64,000 nucleotides of DNA from Vibrio renipiscarius (GCF_000827885.1 NZ_JTKH01000008.1:1-64000), one strand, 5' to 3'; positions 20,096-32,044 are shown, counted from the stretch's first letter. The notes: a model not told the origin generated them from the letters alone. A program made the numbers and translations.

Positions 20096-20428
20096 TTAGT
20101 AGTGCTGAGCGTTATCGTAATAACCGCTTGCGTTCAACGCAGTAAAAATAACCGCGACATTAATATCTTCACCAATAATGCCACGCACTTGATCAGTAAT
20201 GATTTTTGCCACGGAATCTTGCGTCTCTTGGCCTCGGTCAAACCACAACACCTCAACAAATGGGTAAGCAGCACTAACTTCGCCTTCATGATAAAAAGTA
20301 GTGTAAATATACTCAAAGGTGAAGTCTTCACGCGGACTATTCATGTGTGATTGCAGTTCATCAATGAGCGATTTAGACAGCGTTTGAACTAATTGTGGTT
20401 CAACCGCACGAAAACGGAAATGAGGCAT
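20096..20428 (-). CDS. DUF1904 family protein
   Basis: This 110-residue cytoplasmic protein begins MPHFRFRAVEPQ and matches the DUF1904 family as I know it from vibrios. Its fold should resemble tautomerases (MIF-like): short strand, long helix, then FVEVLWFDRGQETQD and a second helix. A proline after the initial Met is kept (MPHF), as in tautomerases whose Pro1 is catalytic; this is suggestive only. It lies 50 bp upstream of mepA on the same strand, so the two may share a transcript. No function is established. Confidence 0.8.
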   Translation of the reverse strand: MPHFRFRAVEPQLVQTLSKSLIDELQSHMNSPREDFTFEYIYTTFYHEGEVSAAYPFVEVLWFDRGQETQDSVAKIITDQVRGIIGEDINVAVIFTALNASGYYDNAQHY

Positions 20429-20517
20429 ATTTTGCTTCCTAGTAATGATTTTTATTTATGATACTCGTTTGTCGTGCAAAGGGCACATACAAACGAAAAT
20501 ACGGATCGCAGAGCAAT

Positions 20518-20547
20518 AAAAAAGCCGCTGATAACAGCGGCTTTTCG
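20518..20547 (-). terminator. Intrinsic terminator after secF
   Basis: The stem AAGCCGCTG/CAGCGGCTT is flanked by A- and T-runs. On the minus strand it ends in TTTTTTATT, 27 bp beyond the secF stop. Confidence 0.9.
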
Positions 20548-20574
20548 ATTCCATAAGGAAAATAGCAACGAGAG

Positions 20575-21522
20575 TTACGGCATTTCGTCGAACTCAGCGC
20601 CTTCTTTTTCAACTTGTGGAGGCATAAGATGCTCTTTGGTGATACCCAATTTCCATGCTAGCGCCGAAGCGACGTAGATAGATGAGTATGTACCAACGGT
20701 GATACCTAATAGCAATGCGGTAGCAAAACCATGAATCATCGCGCCGCCTTGGGCGAACAACGCGATCACTACAAACAACGTCGTCGCTGACGTAATCAAA
20801 GTACGACTTAACGTTTGAGTGATTGAGCTGTTGATAATTTCCGTTGGACCACCTTTGCGCATTCGGCGGAAGTTTTCACGAATCCGGTCGAATACCACAA
20901 TGGTATCGTTGAGTGAGTACCCCACTACCGTTAGCAATGCCGCGACGATGGTCAAATCCACTTCAATTTGCATGAAAGAGAAGATGCCCAGCGTAATGAT
21001 GATGTCGTGCGCAAGTGCAAGTACCGCACCCGCAGCCAGACGCCATTCAAAGCGCATTGAAACATAAGCCAGAATACACAGCAGCGAAACCAAGATAGCT
21101 AAGCCACCCGCTTCTGTCAGTTCATCACCCACGTTAGGGCCAACAAACTCGATGCGACGCATCTCAACCGCTTCACCTGTGCCGTCTTTGATGGCTGCAA
21201 TAATCTGGTTGCCTAGCGTTTCACCTGAGATATTCTCACGCGGGCTAAGACGAACCATGACTTCGCGAGCGCTGCCAAAGTTCTGAACAATGGCATCACC
21301 AAAACCTTTATCATCAAGCGCAGTACGAATGCTTTCAAGATGAGCAGGTTGTTCAAAACCCACTTCAATCAGCGTACCGCCAGTAAAATCAAGGCCCCAG
21401 TTCAACGACTTGGTGGACAGCGTAAAGATTGACGCACCAATCATCAAAAGCGAAAACACAAAAGTAAACTTTGACCAACGTAAAAAGTCGATCGTACTTT
21501 CTGCTTTAAGAATTTGAAACAT
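20575..21522 (-). CDS. secF: Protein translocase subunit SecF
   Basis: SecF (315 residues) is an inner-membrane subunit that works with SecD to pull exported proteins out of the SecYEG channel using the ion gradient (sodium in vibrios). Six membrane helices flank a periplasmic P1 domain. Seen are the LDFTGGTLIEV motif after helix 1, and the D4-D6 segments (VVGYSLNDTIVVFDRIREN). It follows secD after 14 bp. Confidence 0.97.
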   Translation of the reverse strand: MFQILKAESTIDFLRWSKFTFVFSLLMIGASIFTLSTKSLNWGLDFTGGTLIEVGFEQPAHLESIRTALDDKGFGDAIVQNFGSAREVMVRLSPRENISGETLGNQIIAAIKDGTGEAVEMRRIEFVGPNVGDELTEAGGLAILVSLLCILAYVSMRFEWRLAAGAVLALAHDIIITLGIFSFMQIEVDLTIVAALLTVVGYSLNDTIVVFDRIRENFRRMRKGGPTEIINSSITQTLSRTLITSATTLFVVIALFAQGGAMIHGFATALLLGITVGTYSSIYVASALAWKLGITKEHLMPPQVEKEGAEFDEMP

Positions 21523-21536
21523 AATAATTCCTAGCC

Positions 21537-23393
21537 TTAGATCGACAATTTATCGACGCGCTTACCACCGTACAATAGGTTAACCACACAACGTGTGCCT
21601 ATGATGGCGGTAAACATTGACGTCAAGATACCGATAGATAATGTCACTGCGAAGCCTTTCACCGCGCCCGTACCAACGGCAAACAAAATGATTGCTGTCA
21701 TCAGGGTGGTGATGTTGGCATCCGCGATGGTGCTGAATGCGTTCGCGTAACCTTGGTGAATCGCTTGTTGTGGAGAGCGTCCATCACGTAGCTCTTCACG
21801 GATACGTTCAAAGATCAGTACGTTGGCATCGACTGCCATACCGACGGTTAGAACGATACCAGCGATACCTGGCAAGGTCATTGTTGCTCCAGGGATCATC
21901 GACATAATACCAATGATAAGGACCAAGTTAGCCATCAACGCCATGTTGGCGATCATGCCAAATTTGCGGTAGTAAATCAGAGTAAATAGCATCACGGCTA
22001 CCATACCCCAAATACACGCTTGGATACCCATATCGATATTCTGTTGACCCATAGATGGACCGATCGTACGTTCTTCAACGATTGAAATCGGTGCAATCAA
22101 CGCGCCTGCACGAAGTAACAATGCTAGGTTTTGCGCTTCTGCGGCAGAATCAATACCTGTGATGCGGAAGTTACGACCCAGCGCCGATTGAATCGTTGCT
22201 TGGTTAATCACTTCTTCATGCTTAGATAAAATAACTTTGCCTTCCGGAGTCTTACGGCCACTGTCTTTGTATTCAGTGAATACCGTTGCCATTAGCTTAC
22301 CGATGTTCTTCTTAGAAAACGCCGACATTTTGTTACCACCTTCGCTATCAAGCGTGATGTTAACTTGTGGACGACCGTATTCATCAACGCTTGAGCTTGC
22401 ATCAGTGATGCTTGCACCGCTAAGGATGATACGTTTTTCTAGAACAACAGGACGACCATCAGGATCGAATTTGATTTCACTACCCGCAGGGGCACGGCCG
22501 CTGGCTGCAGCAGCAAGATCAGCTTTCGAATCCACTTCACGGAACTCAAGTGTTGCTGTTGCGCCCAAAATTTCTTTTGCACGCGCAGTATCTTGAACAC
22601 CTGGAAGTTCCACTACGATACGGCTAGCACCTTGACGCTGAACCAAAGGTTCCGCAACGCCAAGTTCGTTAACACGGTTACGTAGAATTGTGATGTTTTG
22701 TTCGACGGCGTAGTTACGGATCTCTTGTAAACGTTGCTCAGTAAAAGTCGCAATTAACGCGTAACGGCCATTGCCATCAGACTCGGTAAACACCATGTCT
22801 GGGTGGTTCTTCTCAAGAATACGTTTCGCATCAGCAAGTTGCTCTTCATTGCGAAGCAATACTTCAACCGCATCTTTGCCTGAGGTACGAATCGCTCGGT
22901 AACGGATTTTTTCTTCACGCAGTTCACTGCGGAAGCCTTCTTCCTGTTGACCGACCAATTTATCCATCGCTGCATCCATGTCGACTTCCATAAGGAAGTG
23001 AACACCACCACGCAAATCCAGACCCAATTTCATTGGAGAAGCACCAATCGCTTCTAGCCAAGTCGGGGTCGCAGGTGCAAGGTTAAGTGCAACAATTTTA
23101 TCTTTATCGAGACCTTCACTGATCACATCACGAGCACTGATTTGTGTATCAGTGTCATTGAAACGAACGAGAATTGAACCATTTTCTAAAGCAATGGATT
23201 TAAAAGAGAGGCTCTGCTTATCGAGAGCTTGAGTGACAGAATCCAGCGTTGCCATATCTACAGAGGCGCCGCGCGCCCCTGTAACTTGAATTGCTGGATC
23301 TTCACCGTAGATATTAGGAAGTGCATACAAGGCTGCAAGAGCAATGGTACATACCACCAGCAAGTACTTCCATAACGGATAACGGTTTAGCAC
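21537..23393 (-). CDS. secD: Protein translocase subunit SecD
   Basis: SecD (618 residues) is the partner of SecF in the inner membrane. One N-terminal helix, a large periplasmic domain with [15 protein letters not shown], and five C-terminal helices are visible. The conserved [17 protein letters not shown] motif of the proton/sodium path is intact. The start is GTG with AAGGAT upstream. It lies between yajC (20 bp) and secF (14 bp). Confidence 0.97.
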   Translation of the reverse strand: MLNRYPLWKYLLVVCTIALAALYALPNIYGEDPAIQVTGARGASVDMATLDSVTQALDKQSLSFKSIALENGSILVRFNDTDTQISARDVISEGLDKDKIVALNLAPATPTWLEAIGASPMKLGLDLRGGVHFLMEVDMDAAMDKLVGQQEEGFRSELREEKIRYRAIRTSGKDAVEVLLRNEEQLADAKRILEKNHPDMVFTESDGNGRYALIATFTEQRLQEIRNYAVEQNITILRNRVNELGVAEPLVQRQGASRIVVELPGVQDTARAKEILGATATLEFREVDSKADLAAAASGRAPAGSEIKFDPDGRPVVLEKRIILSGASITDASSSVDEYGRPQVNITLDSEGGNKMSAFSKKNIGKLMATVFTEYKDSGRKTPEGKVILSKHEEVINQATIQSALGRNFRITGIDSAAEAQNLALLLRAGALIAPISIVEERTIGPSMGQQNIDMGIQACIWGMVAVMLFTLIYYRKFGMIANMALMANLVLIIGIMSMIPGATMTLPGIAGIVLTVGMAVDANVLIFERIREELRDGRSPQQAIHQGYANAFSTIADANITTLMTAIILFAVGTGAVKGFAVTLSIGILTSMFTAIIGTRCVVNLLYGGKRVDKLSI

Positions 23394-23413
23394 AGCGAGG
23401 ATCCTTTAGCTGT

Positions 23414-23740
23414 CTATAGAGATTTCAGTGTACCCTTTGGTAGCACTGCTGAAACGAAATCTTTCTTGATAACGACTTCGTTGTTCGCGTTAAGTTCGAT
23501 TGTGATGTAATCGGTCTCTTCAGCGATTTTAGTGATACGACCGACTAGGCCACCACTGGTTAGAACTTCATCACCCTTGCCCATGGAAGCCATTAGGTTC
23601 TTATGCTCTTTAACACGCTTAGATTGTGGGCGGTAGATCATGAAGTAAAAGATCACCGCGAACATCGCAAGCATGATAATCATTTCAAAACCGCCACCAG
23701 GTGCGCCTTCAGCTGCTGCATGAGCTTGAGAAATAAACAT
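23414..23740 (-). CDS. yajC: Preprotein translocase accessory subunit YajC
   Basis: This 108-residue protein has a single membrane helix (MIIMLAMFAVIFYFMIYRPQ) and the YajC hallmark YFMIYRPQSKR, followed by a small cytoplasmic domain (GDEVLTSGGLVGRI). It associates with SecDF. AGAGGAT lies upstream. A terminator-like hairpin separates it from tgt, so it may have its own promoter in the 200-bp gap 23741-23943. Confidence 0.97.
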   Translation of the reverse strand: MFISQAHAAAEGAPGGGFEMIIMLAMFAVIFYFMIYRPQSKRVKEHKNLMASMGKGDEVLTSGGLVGRITKIAEETDYITIELNANNEVVIKKDFVSAVLPKGTLKSL

Positions 23741-23905
23741 GAAAATATCCTCTATTATTTTTTTTGATTATCCAACAAATTGGGCTACGGCTTACTATAT
23801 TCAAGACTCTGATTCTGTAATAGAGATCGTACTCTCAAAAATAGCGCGCTTTTGCTCATTTGTTAGGCGGGCACACCGTTGGAATGCTGGTTATGCCTAC
23901 CATTA

Positions 23906-23936
23906 ATAAAAGCCTCAGGATTATATCCTAAGGCTT
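23906..23936 (-). terminator. Terminator-like hairpin between tgt and yajC
   Basis: On the minus strand AAGCCT, a mismatch and AGGA pair with TCCT and AGGCTT, and TTTTATT follows. It is 7 bp past the tgt stop, inside what is usually one transcript. Confidence 0.7.
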
Positions 23937-23943
23937 GTATTGG

Positions 23944-25131
<1,188 letters not shown>

Positions 25132-25315
25132 CTAAAAGGAGCGGTCGCATATTCCCTGCGAAACGTAAAGGTTTCCCCCTACCTCCTAGCCTACTGCTAG
25201 CACTCGTCATGTTAAATATATTGCTTGCTGCCCTCACCCCATCCTGAGAATGAAGTGAAAGAAGCCAAGGATTAAACCGATGGCTTGAACTGAATCACGC
25301 CTATCGACTCAACAC

Positions 25316-26371
25316 TTATCCGTTCGTTTTCTTCTGGATGAACATCGAGTCACCATACGAGAAGAAACGATAGTTGTTGTCCACTGCATGCTGGTAAGCG
25401 TTCATGGTATTGTCATAACCCGCAAACGCACTCACCAACATAATCAAAGTCGACTCTGGTAAGTGGAAGTTGGTGATCAAACAATCCACTAATTGGTACT
25501 CATAACCAGGGAAGATGAATATTTCTGTATCGCCAAAGAATGGTACCAAATCTGTGCCGTTTTTCAGCGCATCTTGCGCGGCACTTTCTAGTGAGCGCAC
25601 TGAGGTTGTGCCTACCGCAATAATGCGGCCGCCACGCGCTTTGGTTGCGTTAATCGCATCCACGACGTCTTGGGTTACTTCTACGTATTCAGCATGCATA
25701 TGGTGATCGTGGATATTGTCCACTTTCACCGGCTGAAAGGTACCCGCACCCACGTGCAAAGTCACGTAAGCAAGGTCCGCACCTTTCGCTTTAATTTTAT
25801 CAAGCAACACTTCGTCAAAGTGCAAACCTGCGGTGGGTGCCGCAACAGCACCTGGCTTTTGGTTATAAACGGTTTGGTAGCGCTCTTTATCCGCATCTTC
25901 ATCAGGACGGTCGATATAAGGAGGCAAAGGCATATGGCCGATTTGCTCTAGTATCTCGAGTACGGTTTGGTCTGAATGAAATTTCAATTCAAACAAGGCG
26001 TCATGACGCGCCACCATTTCAGCTGAAAACTCATCGTTTTCACCCAAAAGAATCATCGTGCCTGGTTTAGGCGATTTTGAGCAGCGAACATGCGCAAGAA
26101 TACTTTTCGTATCCAGCATTCGCTCTACCAACACTTCCAGCTTACCGCCTGACGCTTTGCGGCCAAACATACGTGCCGGAATGACTCGGGTATTGTTGAA
26201 TACCACTAAGTCGCCCGCTTCAACATGGCCTAGCACATCGGTAAAGATACCATCGACTAGCTCGCCACTATTGCCATTCAATTGCAGCAAACGGCTCGAA
26301 GTACGTTCCGGTTGAGGGTAACGGGCAATCAGTTCATCAGGAAGGTCAAAATGGAAATCAGATACTTGCAT
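25316..26371 (-). CDS. queA: S-adenosylmethionine:tRNA ribosyltransferase-isomerase QueA
   Basis: QueA (351 residues) moves the ribosyl part of SAM onto preQ1-tRNA to make epoxyqueuosine, the step after Tgt. Family motifs are [57 protein letters not shown] and [21 protein letters not shown]. It lies upstream of tgt on the same strand, the common order for queuosine genes. Confidence 0.97.
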   Translation of the reverse strand: MQVSDFHFDLPDELIARYPQPERTSSRLLQLNGNSGELVDGIFTDVLGHVEAGDLVVFNNTRVIPARMFGRKASGGKLEVLVERMLDTKSILAHVRCSKSPKPGTMILLGENDEFSAEMVARHDALFELKFHSDQTVLEILEQIGHMPLPPYIDRPDEDADKERYQTVYNQKPGAVAAPTAGLHFDEVLLDKIKAKGADLAYVTLHVGAGTFQPVKVDNIHDHHMHAEYVEVTQDVVDAINATKARGGRIIAVGTTSVRSLESAAQDALKNGTDLVPFFGDTEIFIFPGYEYQLVDCLITNFHLPESTLIMLVSAFAGYDNTMNAYQHAVDNNYRFFSYGDSMFIQKKTNG

Positions 26372-26694
26372 GTGCTTTGTCTTAATCGGTTAAACAAGGA
26401 GATATTGCGAAGGTTTTTCGCAGCCGAATAGTATATGCGCAGAAGCCTCAATAGCAAGGAGAGATATTGTAATCTCGCCAGTTCCATCAAGATTTATGAA
26501 GCGACGACGCCCCATGGACTCAATGGAGAATCACCAGTGATTACGCCGTACAAATTTCCTTACTATTTAAAGGGGATTTTGCTTTAAAAGCGGTGCCCGA
26601 TCTCAACACGCTCAATTATTTACTCCTACTATAGTAACAGTAAGAAGCGTTACCTATCGGGTAACCCTCTGCGTAAATCATTAAGGAGGTCACT
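26372..26694. promoter_or_regulatory. Divergent intergenic region queA / CBS gene
   Basis: This 323-bp gap holds both promoters and no gene that I can support. Near the CBS gene there is an inverted repeat GTTAC-N7-GTAAC (around 26650-26667) and a strong Shine-Dalgarno AAGGAGG just before the ATG. No known operator is recognised. Confidence 0.5.
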
Positions 26695-27138
26695 ATGATA
26701 AAAGTCGCAGACATGATGACTCGTAGCCCACACACCTTGTTACGCTCTCATCAGTTGGTCGATGCAAAGCACATCATGGAAACATTAGATATTCGCCATG
26801 TCCCAGTGGTGGATGCAAACCGTCGTTTACTCGGCATTGTATCGCAACGTGATTTACTGGCCGCACAAGAATCCAGCCTGCAAGACATCCCCGAAAATCA
26901 GTCTTTTACTTTGAGCACGCCACTGTATGAGGTGATGCGTACTAACGTCATGACCGTCACACCGAAAGCGGGATTAAAAGAAACGGCCATCTACATGCAA
27001 AAGCATAAAGTCGGCTGCTTACCCGTCGTCGAAAAAGGTCAGCTAATCGGTATTATTACTGACAGTGATTTTGTCGGTATTGCGATTAATTTATTGGAAT
27101 TACAAGAAGAAGCTGAACCTGAAGAGGTGGATGAGTAG
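26695..27138 (+). CDS. Two-CBS-domain protein
   Basis: This 147-residue cytoplasmic protein consists of almost nothing but two CBS domains (about 1-58 and 78-133): MTRSPHTLL...HVPVVDANRRLLGIVSQRDL and VMRTNVMTVTP...CLPVVEKGQLIGIITDSDF. Such modules bind adenosine nucleotides and act as energy or redox sensors. The acidic tail (EEAEPEEVDE) is notable. A very strong ribosome site (AAGGAGG) suggests high expression. It lies next to aceA, converging with it; the partner is unknown. Confidence 0.9.
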   Translation: MIKVADMMTRSPHTLLRSHQLVDAKHIMETLDIRHVPVVDANRRLLGIVSQRDLLAAQESSLQDIPENQSFTLSTPLYEVMRTNVMTVTPKAGLKETAIYMQKHKVGCLPVVEKGQLIGIITDSDFVGIAINLLELQEEAEPEEVDE

Positions 27139-27164
27139 CCAAAGAGAAAAACACGTCGTCACAT

Positions 27165-27187
27165 AAAAAAGAGCGGCACTGCCGCTC
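27165..27187 (-). terminator. Terminator of aceA on the minus strand
   Basis: GAGCGGCA/TGCCGCTC has TTTTTT after it on the minus strand only; on the plus strand no T-run follows. This places the end of the aceBA transcript about 275 nt beyond aceA. The 27188-27461 stretch is thus a long 3' untranslated region; no ORF is seen in it. Confidence 0.8.
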
Positions 27188-27461
27188 AAAGAACATCAAA
27201 ACATTGTGTTATTTGTCGTTAAATGCTCATTTAAGTACGCTTCAATTCGATCGTAATGGTTTCAATTACAACGAATTACGTTAACCTAACGGCATTTTTA
27301 TAAGGAACATGCCACCAGCCAGATAGCCTTTCGAGACGGACTAAATGGCGGGTTATCACGCGAAAAGTTTCTGCGTTCCCCAAGCCAATACTCGATGTAA
27401 TGACTTGGGATGAAACCCATGACCTAAACAACATACGTTGCCAGTATCACGCGAACATGGC

Positions 27462-28772
27462 TTAAAACTGGTCTTCTTCCGTTGATCCCGTTAGAGCGGT
27501 GACGGATGAGTTACCACCTTGAATGGTGTTTGTCATCTTATCAAAGTAGCCGGTTCCCACCTCTTGCTGGTGCGCGACAAAAGTATAACCTTTGTCTGCG
27601 GCTTCGAATTCTGGTCGCTGTACTTTTTCAACGTAATGACGCATACCTTCACCCTGCGCGTAAGCATGAGCCAACTCAAACATGTTGAACCACATGTTAT
27701 GGATACCCGCTAGCGTAATGAATTGATATTTGTAGCCCATATCTGACAATGCCTGCTGGAACTTGGCAATGGTTTCTGAATCGAGGTTTTTCTCCCAGTT
27801 AAACGACGGCGAGCAGTTGTACGCCAGCAGTTGGTCGGGGTATTCGGCATGAATCGCTTCTGCAAATTTACGCGCTTCTTCTAAACACGGTTTTGCAGTT
27901 TCACACCAAATTAGGTCAGCATAAGGCGCGTAAGCTAGGCCGCGTGAAATGGCTTGGTCTATCCCCGCTCGAACGCGGTAGAAACCTTCCGCGGTGCGTT
28001 CACCTTCAATAAAATCTTTATCGTATGGGTCACAATCGGACGTCAGTAGATCCGCCGCATTGGCATCGGTACGCGCTATAACCAGCGTGGTTGTGCCCGC
28101 CACATCCGCCGCCAAACGCGCCGCCACCAGCTTTTGCACCGCTTCTTGCGTCGGCACGAGCACTTTACCACCCATGTGGCCACATTTTTTCACTGACGCT
28201 AACTGGTCTTCAAAGTGCACACCGGCTGCGCCCGCTTCGATCATGGATTTCATTAACTCATAAGCGTTCAACACCCCACCAAAGCCCGCTTCGGCATCCG
28301 CAACGATAGGTAAGAAATAATCTAATCCCCCTTCATCGTCTGGGCTCTTACCGTTAGTCCACTGAATTTGGTCAGCACGGCGGAAAGAGTTATTGATGCG
28401 CTTCACGACGGACGGCACAGAATCGACCGGATACAGTGATTGGTCAGGGTACATGGTTGAGGCCGTGTTGTTATCCGCCGCCACTTGCCAACCTGAAAGG
28501 TAAATCGCTTCAATACCGGCTTTGGCTTGCTGCACCGCTTGCCCCCCCGTCAGCGCGCCTAAGCAATTCACATAGCCTTTTTTGGCATCCCCATTGACCA
28601 GTGACCAAAGCTTATCTGCACCTCTTTGAGCGATGGTGTTCTCCGGCACCATTGAACCACGAAGGTTGACCACTTCTTCCGCAGAATAAGGGCGTTTTAC
28701 CTGTTGCCAGCGTGGATTGCTTGCCCAATCTTGTTCCAGAGCTTCGATTTGTTGGCGTCGAGTTAATGTCAT
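27462..28772 (-). CDS. aceA: Isocitrate lyase
   Basis: This enzyme (436 residues, close to the 434 of E. coli) splits isocitrate to glyoxylate and succinate, the first step of the glyoxylate shunt used on acetate and fatty acids. The catalytic loop KKCGHMGGK is present (Cys197), as are [10 protein letters not shown] and [10 protein letters not shown]. It lies 130 bp downstream of aceB and no aceK follows. A terminator about 275 bp downstream ends the transcript. Confidence 0.98.
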   Translation of the reverse strand: MTLTRRQQIEALEQDWASNPRWQQVKRPYSAEEVVNLRGSMVPENTIAQRGADKLWSLVNGDAKKGYVNCLGALTGGQAVQQAKAGIEAIYLSGWQVAADNNTASTMYPDQSLYPVDSVPSVVKRINNSFRRADQIQWTNGKSPDDEGGLDYFLPIVADAEAGFGGVLNAYELMKSMIEAGAAGVHFEDQLASVKKCGHMGGKVLVPTQEAVQKLVAARLAADVAGTTTLVIARTDANAADLLTSDCDPYDKDFIEGERTAEGFYRVRAGIDQAISRGLAYAPYADLIWCETAKPCLEEARKFAEAIHAEYPDQLLAYNCSPSFNWEKNLDSETIAKFQQALSDMGYKYQFITLAGIHNMWFNMFELAHAYAQGEGMRHYVEKVQRPEFEAADKGYTFVAHQQEVGTGYFDKMTNTIQGGNSSVTALTGSTEEDQF

Positions 28773-28902
28773 ATTCTATCCCTCATTTAGTGCGCTGTGC
28801 GCTATTATCTTTGGCTGACGGTACATCCTGCTCCACCAGTAGTTCTCACGTTATTGGATTGTTGCTATTCGTTATGCCTTGCTATATCCCTTCTCTGGTT
28901 GA

Positions 28903-30540
28903 CTACTCTAGGTAGTCATAACCAGGGATGGTTAAGAAATTCGTCAACTCATCACTGGTGGTCAGTTTCGCCATCAGTTGCGCCGCTTCAGTAAAACGCC
29001 CCGATTGATAGCGCGCCTCGCCCACTTCTTGTTTCACCACCTCAATTTCTTCCTTTAGGTATTGCTCAAAAAGGGTTTTCGTCACCACTTGCCCGTTATC
29101 GAGATCCTTACCATGTTGAATCCATTGCCATATTGAAGCGCGTGAAATTTCTGCGGTGGCAGCGTCTTCCATCAAGCCATAGATCGGTACACAACCATTG
29201 CCCGAGATCCACGCTTCAATGTATTGCAATGCCACGCGGATGTTGTGGCGCATCCCTTGTTCGGTTCTCTCCCCTTCACAAGGTGCGAGTAACTGCTCTG
29301 CCGTAATGGAAGCATCATCTGCGCGGCTAACATCCAATTGATTATGTCGTTCGCCCAGCACCTTACTAAATACGTCCATGGCCGTATTGGCGAGACCAGG
29401 GTGCGCCACCCAAGTTCCATCGTGACCGTTATTTGCTTCCAGTGATTTATCGTTATAAATTTTGTCGAGAACTTGCTGATTCTGTACCGGGTCTTTTGCT
29501 GGAATGAAAGCCGCCATTCCCCCCATCGCAAAGGCGCCGCGTTTGTGGCAGGTCCGAACCAAAAGTCGTGAATACGCGTTGAGAAATGGCTTTTCCATCG
29601 TGACGACTTGTCGATCAGGCAGCACTCGATCTGGATGATTCTTCAATGTTTTTATGTAGCTAAAGATATAATCCCAGCGACCGCAATTGAGGCCAACGAT
29701 GTGTTCTTTTAGAGCAAAGAGGATTTCATCCATCTCGAACACCGCAGGTAACGTTTCAATCAATACCGTTGCTTTGATCGTACCGGTGTGTAAACCAAAG
29801 TACGCTTCGGTGAAGTGGAATACATCACTCCACCATTTTGCCTCATGATGCGATTGCAGTTTAGGGAGATAGAAATAAGGCCCACTGCCTTTTTTTAATA
29901 AGGTTTGGTAGTTGTTGTAAAAGTAGAGTGCAAAATCAAACAACGCACCTGGAATGATTTTGTCATTAAATGTGACGTGTTTTTCTTTGAGGTGCAGACC
30001 GCGCACACGGCAGATCAGTACCGCAGGATCCGGGTTTAAGTCGTATTGCTTACCGTTGTTTTCATTGGTAAAGCTGATCGCGCCTAAATTCGCATCACGT
30101 AAGTTCACTTGACCATCTAGCACCTTACTCCACGCTGGCGACATTGAGTCTTCAAAATCGGCCATAAACACTTTCACGTTCGCATTAAGCGCATTGATGA
30201 CCATTTTTCGATCCGTCGGGCCGGTAATTTCAACGCGGCGATCTTGCAAGTCAGTCGGGATACCGAGAATCTTCCAACTCCCTTCGCGGATATCTTGCGT
30301 CTCGGGCAGAAAGTCTGGCAACTCACCATTGTCGATGCGCGCTTGCTGTTGCTCTCGAGCCGCAAGCAAACTGTCAATACGCCCAGCAAACTGATGGCAC
30401 AACAACGCAAGGAAGGTTTGCGCTTCCTGCGGATAAATCGATTGATGTTGCGCATTTACCTCACCCGTAGTGGTAAGTAATGACAAAAACTCTTGGGCTT
30501 CCAATACGGATTTGGTCTGTTCAGTCGTTTGAGCAAGCAT
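28903..30540 (-). CDS. aceB: Malate synthase A
   Basis: Malate synthase A (545 residues) condenses glyoxylate with acetyl-CoA to malate. Recognisable segments are VFMADFEDSMSPAW, ETLPAVFEMDEILFALKEH, GLNCGRWDYIFSYIK and CVPIYGLMEDAATAEISR. I start it at the ATG at 30540, as AAGGAAG lies 6 nt before it; an in-frame ATG at 30591 would add 17 residues not typical of the family. It is first in the aceB-aceA operon. Confidence 0.97.
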   Translation of the reverse strand: MLAQTTEQTKSVLEAQEFLSLLTTTGEVNAQHQSIYPQEAQTFLALLCHQFAGRIDSLLAAREQQQARIDNGELPDFLPETQDIREGSWKILGIPTDLQDRRVEITGPTDRKMVINALNANVKVFMADFEDSMSPAWSKVLDGQVNLRDANLGAISFTNENNGKQYDLNPDPAVLICRVRGLHLKEKHVTFNDKIIPGALFDFALYFYNNYQTLLKKGSGPYFYLPKLQSHHEAKWWSDVFHFTEAYFGLHTGTIKATVLIETLPAVFEMDEILFALKEHIVGLNCGRWDYIFSYIKTLKNHPDRVLPDRQVVTMEKPFLNAYSRLLVRTCHKRGAFAMGGMAAFIPAKDPVQNQQVLDKIYNDKSLEANNGHDGTWVAHPGLANTAMDVFSKVLGERHNQLDVSRADDASITAEQLLAPCEGERTEQGMRHNIRVALQYIEAWISGNGCVPIYGLMEDAATAEISRASIWQWIQHGKDLDNGQVVTKTLFEQYLKEEIEVVKQEVGEARYQSGRFTEAAQLMAKLTTSDELTNFLTIPGYDYLE

Positions 30541-31073
30541 GATTTCTTCCTTTAAATCTTGAGAGTCCGACCTATCCGCTCGCACTTTCATTTGTAATTA
30601 TCAGACTACATTTTTATACATCAATTCCGATATCGATAATGTCTTCATCGTGCTGTTTGAGGTTACTTTCCCTAAAAAACCACTCGATAACAATCTAGAC
30701 ATAGGTCTTATAAAACCTTTATTTAACTTACATGACTGTGCTAATTAACAGAACCCCACAAGTGAAGTTTGAAGTTTTATCCGGTGGGCTTTAACTTGTT
30801 GAATCATGACCACAATCTGTATGTAGTTACGTAATTAATTTACAGTAAAAATGGTCATGTGAAGACAATTCAAACAGACGTTTGAATACTAGAAGTCGTG
30901 TTTTTACACTTTAAAAATAGAGACTTAGTTGGATAAAGATGGAAGGAATCAAACAGGAAATACGGTAGGTTTTGTAAAATTAACAATGTGTAATTTTACT
31001 ATTTAATGAAATCTTCAAAAATTATTTATTGTGAAATTTTACAAGTTAAATTGCACCATCAGAATTAAATGCT
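30541..31073. promoter_or_regulatory. AT-rich upstream region of aceB
   Basis: This stretch holds no gene that I can support. It is clearly more AT-rich than its surroundings. It has a perfect inverted repeat GTAAAATTA-N8-TAATTTTAC (30974-30999), and AATTTTACAA at 31035-31044 which is the complement of TTGTAAAATT at 30972-30981. These could be operators for control of aceBA by a carbon-source regulator, but no named factor fits well. Confidence 0.5.
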
Positions 31074-31099
31074 AAAAAACGCGCTACATTTAGCGCGTT
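31074..31099 (-). terminator. Intrinsic terminator of the OxyR2-type gene
   Basis: The stem AACGCGCTA/TAGCGCGTT is followed by TTTTTT on the minus strand, 40 bp past the regulator's stop. Confidence 0.88.
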
Positions 31100-31138
31100 A
31101 ATGTATTAAACATCACAAATATCGGCTAATACCAACCG

Positions 31139-32044
31139 CTATAGTAGCTCTGAAACAACATCTGCTAATTGATTAAAAGTACTCACACGAGACGAACTTG
31201 GACGCCAAACTAAGCCAATATGGCGATGAGCTTGCTGACCAGGAGGATCAACCACCAGCAAATTTTGATTCTCAATCAAGCCATGGTCAATCGCCATCTG
31301 GGGAATAAACGTTGTACCAAGACCGTTCGCCACCATTTGCACTAGCGTATGCAAACTTGTGGCCGAAAACGGGTTTATTTTCTCTTTAGCCGTTAATTGG
31401 CAAGCCGAAACCGCATGCTCAGTCAGACAGTGCTCACGTTCCAATAAAAAAACAAACTCGTTAGGGAGATCATCGTAACGGATCGGCACCTTAATGGTAT
31501 CTGCTTGATTTCGGCTGATGATCATACGGAAAGGATCACTACCCACAATGCGGCTATGCATACCATCAATATCAACCGGTAAAGCTAAGATCAGCACATC
31601 CAAATCACCATGGCGTAATGCGGCCAATAAGTTGGTTGTCGTATCTTCACGCAACAGCATATTTAAGCCAGGAAAGCGCTGGTTTACTTCTTGCACAAGA
31701 TTACACAGCAAGAAAGGCGCAATGGTTGGAATACAACCGACACGCAAGCGCCCTTCCATTTCCCCACCCTGACAGACTCGCCCTAACTCAACTAAATCTT
31801 GCCCTTTGGCGAGTAAATCGCGACCTTGCTGAACAACCAATTCACCTGCATGAGTAAAAACCAGCGGACTTTTCTTGTCTTTCTTTTCATAGAGAGGACA
31901 ACCAATCAGCTCTTCAAGATTTTGAATGCCTTTACTTAGTGTTGATTGACTGACGAAGCATTTTTCCGCGGCATCGCTGAAGTGACGTGTTTCATGAAGG
32001 GTCACTAAATAGTGTAATTGTTTGAGACTGGGCCATTTATTCAT
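31139..32044 (-). CDS. oxyR2: OxyR-family peroxide sensor, OxyR2 type
   Basis: This 301-residue LysR-type regulator has the OxyR redox pair: Cys206 and Cys215 in EHCLTEHAVSAC, with the same spacing as Cys199/Cys208 of E. coli OxyR. The residue two before the first cysteine is Glu204, as described for OxyR2 of V. vulnificus, where Glu in place of Gly makes the sensor respond to lower peroxide. The DNA-binding part is residues 5-60 (FSDAAEKCFVSQSTLSKGIQNLE). I start at the Met (32044) that matches OxyR starts; an upstream Met would add 12. It is divergent from the peroxiredoxin gene, its likely target. Confidence 0.92.
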   Translation of the reverse strand: MNKWPSLKQLHYLVTLHETRHFSDAAEKCFVSQSTLSKGIQNLEELIGCPLYEKKDKKSPLVFTHAGELVVQQGRDLLAKGQDLVELGRVCQGGEMEGRLRVGCIPTIAPFLLCNLVQEVNQRFPGLNMLLREDTTTNLLAALRHGDLDVLILALPVDIDGMHSRIVGSDPFRMIISRNQADTIKVPIRYDDLPNEFVFLLEREHCLTEHAVSACQLTAKEKINPFSATSLHTLVQMVANGLGTTFIPQMAIDHGLIENQNLLVVDPPGQQAHRHIGLVWRPSSSRVSTFNQLADVVSELL

